From positions 1 through 6,296 of the forward strand of contig CAKTXO010000092.1 in NCBI GenBank assembly GCA_934630985.1: a stretch of DNA of 6,296 nt, given 5' to 3'. Below the pieces are notes generated by a model. That model saw only the letters and a program-made list of their open reading frames with translations, did not search any database and was not told where the DNA came from. The DNA comes from an uncultured Oscillospiraceae bacterium. GTDB taxonomy: Bacteria > Bacillota > Clostridia > Oscillospirales > Oscillospiraceae. The translations under genes and the position numbers were made by a program. Numbering within the stretch: position 1 is the stretch's first letter; the number at the start of each line of letters is the position of its first letter. Below, one piece after another: positions 1 to 5,200 of the stretch.

Positions 1-213
1 CCGGCAAGAAAATTGATAAGAAGCCGGCTTAAGGGGCGCTGCCGAAAAGCCGCCCCCCTAAGTACCCCCCGGCCGCATCGCCGGAAGTGCGTCAGAATCT
101 TTCGGGTTGCAATGGGCGGTTTTGCCGGAATCTTGGATGATCTCCGAGATTCCGGGCAGACTGTCGAAAAACCATGTCATTGCGAGGCTGTGCGCACACT
201 GCCGTGGCAATCC
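1..213 (+). repeat. 213-bp direct repeat, copy 1
   Basis: Matches 267-479 without gaps and with three differences (134 T/C, 155 G/T, 189 T/A). It begins at the first base of the window, so the true left boundary is unknown. Internal structure: palindrome AAGCCGGCTT (21-30), a GC-rich stem (33-40 with 48-56), CCGGC/GCCGG (69-73 with 80-84), a 13-bp hairpin (125-137 with 143-155, one G-T pair) and a REP-like hairpin (179-211) weakened by the change at 189. Confidence 0.9.
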
Positions 214-253
214 GTTCTCTCAAAAAACATTTTGGCGTTGGTTCCTCCGGAGG

Positions 254-281
254 CAATTTTCTTGTCCCGGCAAGAAAATTG
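254..281. repeat. 11-bp inverted repeat spanning the left junction of repeat copy 2
   Basis: CAATTTTCTTG (254-264) and CAAGAAAATTG (271-281) pair perfectly around a six-base loop. The right arm belongs to the direct repeat and the left arm to the spacer. The perfect palindrome CCTCCGGAGG (244-253) abuts it directly. Copy 1 has the same right arm, but any left arm would lie outside the window. Confidence 0.8.
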
Positions 282-479
282 ATAAGAAGCCGGCTTAAGG
301 GGCGCTGCCGAAAAGCCGCCCCCCTAAGTACCCCCCGGCCGCATCGCCGGAAGTGCGTCAGAATCTTTCGGGTTGCAATGGGCGGTTTTGCCGGAATCTC
401 GGATGATCTCCGAGATTCCGTGCAGACTGTCGAAAAACCATGTCATTGCGAGGCAGTGCGCACACTGCCGTGGCAATCC
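267..479 (+). repeat. 213-bp direct repeat, copy 2
   Basis: Second copy, offset 266 bp from the first. Its last part (441 onward) is also the left half of an inverted hairpin pair with 531-573. Its 13-bp hairpin is at 391-403 and 409-421 (terminal pair lost by the T at 421), and its REP-like hairpin is intact (452-458 with 463-469). Three differences in 213 bases from copy 1 imply recent duplication or gene conversion. Confidence 0.9.
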
Positions 480-573
480 CCCTAATTTTCAAACATTTTA
501 GTTCCTAAACCAGTGGCTTTTACTTCTATCCGGGGGATTCCCACACCAGTCTGAGGACTGGTTCGGAATGACA
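441..573. repeat. REP/BIME-like pair of inverted hairpins (MITE-like, 133 bp)
   Basis: The ends are TGTCATT (441-447) and AATGACA (567-573). The left 42 bases and the reverse complement of the right 42 bases (532-573) align without gaps at 33 of 42 positions. Each arm folds into its own hairpin: left GGCAGTG/CACTGCC (452-458 with 463-469), right ACCAGTC/GACTGGT (545-551 with 556-562). Each hairpin is extended by an outer five-base pair block (ATTGC/GCAAT left, ATTCC/GGAAT right) across an internal loop. The middle (about 483-531) is AT-rich and carries no gene. The layout resembles bacterial REP doublets (BIMEs) moved by RAYT transposases, or a small MITE. No target-site duplication is evident. 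Confidence 0.7.
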
Positions 574-604
574 ACGTATATTGGGGGCTTTTTTGACAGT
601 CTTG

Positions 605-635
605 CCGGAATCTCGGATTATCTCCGAGATTCCGG
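605..635. repeat. 13-bp-stem hairpin, inverted third copy
   Basis: CCGGAATCTCGGA (605-617) pairs perfectly with TCCGAGATTCCGG (623-635) around TTATC. The same hairpin sits at 125-155 and 391-421. The flanking GACAGTC (594-600) is the reverse complement of the GACTGTC that follows the other two copies, so this copy is inverted. It lies about 40 bp past the pilin stop and would form in the pilin transcript, but no T-run follows on the minus strand. Confidence 0.85.
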
Positions 636-646
636 GCATTTCTGTA

Positions 647-666
647 GGCCAGAAATCGGTCTGGCC
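647..666 (-). terminator. Weak terminator-like hairpin after the pilin stop
   Basis: GGCCAG (647-652) pairs with CTGGCC (661-666) around eight bases, starting 11 bases after the pilin stop codon. It has only six pairs and no T-run on the minus strand, so it is not a canonical intrinsic terminator. Together with the stronger hairpin at 605-635 it could stall polymerase or protect the 3' end of the message (inference). Confidence 0.25.
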
Positions 667-676
667 GGAAAGTTCC

Positions 677-2164
677 TTAGTTTTCGGAACGCATCCGCTT
701 CTTGGTGACGAGCAGCACCACCGCCGCCAGCACCAGCACGCCGCCCAGGACGTAGAAGAGGGTGGTGCCCATGCCGCCGGTCTCCGGCAGAGTGGAGCCG
801 GACTTGTTGATCACGTCGGTGGTCAGGGTACCCTTGTCCTCGCTGGCAGTGAAGGCAATCTCACCGGTGGTCACATTGCCGTTCAGGCTGGTCAGAATGG
901 TCGTACGCTCCTCCCCATTCCAAGTGACCGTATGGTCAGCGGTGACGGTGAACTCGATGGGATCGATGGTATTGAAGCCCGAAGGGGTCACAGTCTCGGT
1001 CAGGATGTAATCGCCATCATCCAAGCCCTTGAAAGTAAAGGTAGTGCCATCTGTGTTCTTCACCACGGCAATGCTCTTTTTTTCGCCGTTTGCCAGCTTT
1101 TTCTCCAGGGTGAACTCCGCGCCAGTCCTCTCATTGCCTTCCTTGACCTCGTTGGCGTACTTGTTCACGACCACCTGGTAAGTAAAGGCAATGACGCTGT
1201 CCCATTTGGTATATGTAGTTCCCCCCTGCTCATCGTAGGGTTTGTTGGAGTACTCCAGCCGTGCCTCGTTCACGTTGCCCCGCTTGCCCAGAACCGCCTG
1301 ATCATTGAGCTGGGCGGTGAACTCGACGGTAATTTTGCTGTTTGCGTGAACTGTGTTAATGCCCTTCAGGTCTTCGAAAACCACATCAAAGGTGTGGCCA
1401 TCGTCGGGGGTCTGCTTCACGGTATAGCCACTAGAAATCTCTGCGCCATCCACATAGACCTTTACGCTGTTAGGCTCAAAGGTCAGACCCGCTTCCATCT
1501 TATCATGGAACGCAAAATAGTAGGCGCTCTTATACTCGGCAAAGTCATCGGCAACAGTGCCCGTCAGCCGGAAGGGAACGGAATCGCCGATGTCGTAGTC
1601 GGCGGAATCCTGCCAGTCGCTGGCTACGCCTGTGGTGTCGTTGATGTCCTTAATCTGCTTCTGGAAGGTAACGTTGGAAGTCTTGGGAGCAATGCGGGTG
1701 TCCTTCACAATGTTCACGATGTAGCGGCTGTAGGTCTCACCTTCGTTCACCGGGCCTACGTCCTTAATCAGATAGTAGCCGTTGGGAACGGTCAAAGGCT
1801 GTCCGGCCTTCACTTCGCCATACTTCTCGGAAGACAGATTGACGTACTGTTCAATCACAGCCATTTTAGCTGCATCGGAGTTCGTGCTGTTCACGGCAGT
1901 CAGGGCATTCAAAGTCGTTTCGTCAACGAGCTCTTTCGCAGTGCCCTTGCCGTTCACGCCCCACTTCAGGTTTGAGAGCACCTTGGCACCATTTTCATCC
2001 ACTGTCAGATCGCCGGTGAAAATCTGGTAAACTTCATAGGTACGCGTACTGCCGTCGGGAGCGGTAATGGTGGACTCCCCATCCGCGGCGGAGGCGGTGG
2101 CGGTCATGGCAAAGACCATCATCAGCGCCAGCAGCAGGCAGGTCAGTTTTCTAAGCTTGTTCAT
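677..2164 (-). CDS. LPETG-anchored fimbrial shaft protein (isopeptide-forming major pilin)
   Basis: Complete 495-residue backbone pilin-like protein, secreted and expected to be polymerised by a class C sortase and fixed to the wall. The signal peptide covers residues 1-26 (basic MNKLRK, hydrophobic core, ASA before ADGE). Domain 1 (about 28-160) starts with the typical YEVYQIFTGDL. A lysine in IAPK (Lys161) sits where the pilin-motif lysine of backbone pilins lies, between domains 1 and 2. Domain 2 (about 165-310) matches the fimbrial isopeptide D2 type, with candidate triad Lys169, Asp221, Asn299. Domain 3 (about 330-455) is CnaB-like, with Lys335, E-box YILTETVTPSGF (Glu390) and Asn453. 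LPETG is at 459-463, then a membrane helix and tail TKKRMRSEN. The ATG is supported by AAAGGAA seven bases upstream and by the signal peptide starting right there. Length and order match SpaA/FctA-class shafts. It lies 58 bp after the large adhesin, so co-transcription is likely. Confidence 0.93.
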   Translation of the reverse strand: MNKLRKLTCLLLALMMVFAMTATASAADGESTITAPDGSTRTYEVYQIFTGDLTVDENGAKVLSNLKWGVNGKGTAKELVDETTLNALTAVNSTNSDAAKMAVIEQYVNLSSEKYGEVKAGQPLTVPNGYYLIKDVGPVNEGETYSRYIVNIVKDTRIAPKTSNVTFQKQIKDINDTTGVASDWQDSADYDIGDSVPFRLTGTVADDFAEYKSAYYFAFHDKMEAGLTFEPNSVKVYVDGAEISSGYTVKQTPDDGHTFDVVFEDLKGINTVHANSKITVEFTAQLNDQAVLGKRGNVNEARLEYSNKPYDEQGGTTYTKWDSVIAFTYQVVVNKYANEVKEGNERTGAEFTLEKKLANGEKKSIAVVKNTDGTTFTFKGLDDGDYILTETVTPSGFNTIDPIEFTVTADHTVTWNGEERTTILTSLNGNVTTGEIAFTASEDKGTLTTDVINKSGSTLPETGGMGTTLFYVLGGVLVLAAVVLLVTKKRMRSEN

Positions 2165-2171
2165 AGTGACA

Positions 2172-2178
2172 TTCCTTT
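2172..2178 (-). promoter_or_regulatory. Ribosome binding site of the pilin gene
   Basis: On the minus strand AAAGGAA stands seven bases before the ATG at 2164-2162, a good Shine-Dalgarno match and spacing. The 58-bp gap to the upstream adhesin stop shows no hairpin with a T-run and no convincing -35/-10 pair, so the pilin is probably translated from a shared message. Confidence 0.8.
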
Positions 2179-2222
2179 CTTTTCCGGTTGTTTCAAAATT
2201 GGGGTTGCGGAATTCATTGTGC

Positions 2223-5200
2223 TCAGGCGTCCCTCCTTCTGCGTTTCTTCCGCGTCAGAAGATACAGCCCGCCGACGGTGACCAGCGCGCCGCCCAGGGT
2301 GAAGCTCCGGGTGCCGCCGCCGCCGGTATCGGGAAGCTCATAGGTAGGTACGGGCTCGTTTTCCACGAACTTCTGCTGATCCGTCTGGGACAAGTCCATT
2401 GCCCCTGCCGGAAGATTTCCGGGAATGGCGCGCGCCGCGCCATCAGGATTGGAGAAGTAGAAGTAGAACACCTGAGGGGCATCCGGAAGCCGGTAGCCTG
2501 CTGGTGCTTTGGTCTCCTTCAGGGCATAGAGGGTATCGTAGGCGAAGTTCTGCGGTGCGTCCTCCGTGTCCTGAATCCGGATGGTCAGACGACCAGAGGC
2601 ATCGGTGATCATGGGATTGGTGAACGCCGAGCCGTCCGGCCGAGTGGTGTACTCCGTGAGCTCATAGGACGATGTGGAGGTATCCACCGTGTACACGGTA
2701 AATTCCGCGCCCGGCAGAACGGTGCCGAAATCCCCTCTGGCCACCTTGTAGATCAACAGGGTTCTGCCGGAGGTTACCTGACCGCTGGTCTTGGATTCCT
2801 CCCACTTTTGGGGGAATTCGTCGCCATCCGTCTCGTGGCCTATTCCTTCCAGCGCAACCTTGTTTGTAATGAAAAGCTTATCACAAATGCCATCTTCCGG
2901 CGCGTTGATTTCCACCTGGTACTGGTACTCCAGCCGCAGATGGGTTCCGTCCGGCACATCGGACATGCGCAGAATGCAGTGGCTCTCATCGTTACCGTGT
3001 TCACCCAGCTTCTCTTCAAAGGTCCAGGGAACCTGAAGCGGCGTCTGCGTTGTGGTGCCATCCTCGTTCTTTGTCACCTGGTACAGCTTTACGGAATTTT
3101 GCACCAGGGACACATCCTTGGCAAACAGACGGGTATTCCCTTCGCTTGGTACCCATACATAAACATCCCTCTTGTAGGTCAGGGTATCCACCAGGGTCAG
3201 CTTCCCAGTGCCGTCGGGTTTAGACAGCTTCTTGCTATTCGGATTGATGTCCACCTGGTAGCTCAGCGTCCGGCTGTGGTTGTTCCAGGTGCCGGTTTTT
3301 CCCAAAACCGCCGTTTCCGTATCCTGGTTGTCATAAGTCCAATTCTGGGTCTGGGAGGCACTGCCGATTCCCTTTACGTCTACCTTGTTGTTAAAGGTAT
3401 GGGTATCCTTATCCGTAAGGGCTGTCTGGCAGCCGAAGACAAAGGTCAGCTTGGTTTTGGCGGGAAGATTGCCGCCGTTCAAGGCGGTGACATTCAGAAT
3501 AACCTTTCCCGTGGTCTTGTTGTAGGTTCCGTTCACCTGATACAGGCCATTCTGGCCGGAAACGGCGCCGTCTTCCCCGATTGTCATGCTTGCGGTGTTG
3601 TTATTCCACTGATCGATAGGCCGAATCAGCTTCAATTCTGCCAGCGTCACATCAGCGGGCAGCGTGTCCGTAATCTCCAGGGACGTGCGGGAGGTGTCAT
3701 CCAGGGTGACAATGACCTTCCACACCAGATCGCCCTGGCTGGTGACGGTGCTGGTTTCTTTATTTCCCTTGTCGTCGGTTTTTTCGACACTGGATCGCCA
3801 GTACTCAAACTGGGCACTGCTTTCCTTCTCCCCCGCCTTGAAATAATTGGAATAGGTCTGGTTCGTCTTGGCAGGGTCGATTATCAGGGTCGTGTTGTAA
3901 GTGACGGTAATATCCTGGGTCTGTCCGTTCGTCGGAACATCCTTGAGCAGCGTCAGGGTCAGCTTGCGGAACTGGACATTCGTGTAGCTGTCAATCAGTT
4001 TGTAATCATAATCGGGCGACCAGTAGATACCGTCCGCAATATCCACCTTCACATCCTGGGTCTGAATGCCCAGTTTCTCGCAGAACGCCACAACCGCATC
4101 CTTCACCTGGTCATTCGTCATATAGATGTCTTTATTTCCGGCACCTATGGAATCCTCCAGCACAGTGCCCTTAGGGATGCCGCCGGCGGGGACGCGGATG
4201 GTCACCGTCCAGGGAAGCACGCCGGTGGTTTTGTCCGCGGAAAGGGTCAGCGTACCGCTGGATTTATCCACACTGCCGCCGCTGTCGATTGTGACCTCGG
4301 CTGTCACCTCTTCCTCATGTTCGCCCTTTTTCAGGTGGGCGGTATTGGAGACGGTTCTGGCTACCAGCGCAGGGCTGGCGGCGGTGGTGTAGGTAATTTT
4401 ATAGGTGTTGGTGTTCGCTTCGCCATTTACCTGCTGGAAGGTGATAGATACCTTTCCGTCCGCGTCCGTTTTCAGCTCATAGCCGCTGTTGGGGCTGACC
4501 TGAATGGAGTTCGCCTGGGCATGGGTAAGCATATCGTCCGTCAGCACTGCTCCGGCAATGTTCCGCTTTTTGGCATTGACGGTAATCACCCAGGTGATGG
4601 TTCCCTGGTCGGCGTTGTAGGTGCCGGACTTGGCCGCGTCGATGCCTACGCCCACCTTTTCTTCCATCTTGATATCATCGTCGGGAGTATCCGGATCCGG
4701 GTCGAAGTCGGCCTTATTGATGACCTCCTTCACGTTCTCGTCCTCAGGGGCATCCGTATAATAGGTAATGGTATAGCGCTGATTGTTCTTTTTCCCGTCC
4801 ACCTTGCTAAAGGTGATTTTCCCGTTTTCCAGGGTATAGCCGCTGGCAGGGCTTACGGTGATATCCGAGCCGGTGGAAAGGGTTTGGAACATCTCATCCG
4901 TCAGGGTGGCTCCGGTAATGTCCGAACGGTGGTCGTTCAGCGTGATCGTCCACTGGATTCGGCTGCCCTCCAGCTTGCCGACCTTGGCGGCGGTGTGGGT
5001 CTTGTCGATTTTCGTGGATACCTTCTTCTCGTCTGTAACCTCCTGCTTCCGTCCGTCATCCTTGGCTTTGACAGTGAGGGTATTGTCCGGGTTCATCACC
5101 GCGGCGGGATAATCGGTCACGTCATAGGAATATTCAATTTCATAGCTCTGCCCCTGACTCAGCCCTGGCAGGTTGTCCATGGTGATGGTGCCGGTTCCGT

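Larger units (their letters stand above)
1..676. other. Gene-free, repeat-rich region downstream of the pilin
   Basis: No credible gene lies here. The short open frames on the plus strand run straight through the direct repeats and palindromes, lack recognisable protein features, and merely repeat each other. The stretch is instead a mosaic: a 213-bp direct repeat twice (1-213 and 267-479), a 53-bp spacer with palindromes, a pair of inverted REP-like hairpins (441-573), and a further inverted hairpin copy next to the pilin stop (605-635). No tRNA, rRNA, CRISPR or sortase gene was seen. Confidence 0.8.

Noticed and set aside
1..479. CRISPR array
   Set aside because: Only two long (213-bp) repeats with one 53-bp spacer, and heavy internal palindromes; the repeat size and layout do not fit CRISPR.
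13..485. Three overlapping plus-strand open frames of 63-103 codons in the repeat block
   Set aside because: They duplicate each other through the 213-bp repeat, pass through hairpins, and have no good ribosome binding site or protein features.
605..635. Canonical rho-independent terminator of the pilin operon
   Set aside because: The stem is strong, but neither strand has a T-run directly after it, and the same hairpin occurs twice more in the repeat block, so it is better called a repeat element.
581..1975. Long plus-strand open frame of 464 codons opposite the pilin
   Set aside because: It lies antisense to a clearly real pilin gene with signal peptide, isopeptide domains and sorting signal. 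Its own translation shows no recognisable family, and its start runs through the repeat DNA.
2165..2222. Separate promoter for the pilin
   Set aside because: A TTGAAA-like hexamer occurs on the minus strand, but no suitably spaced -10 box follows in the 58-bp gap.
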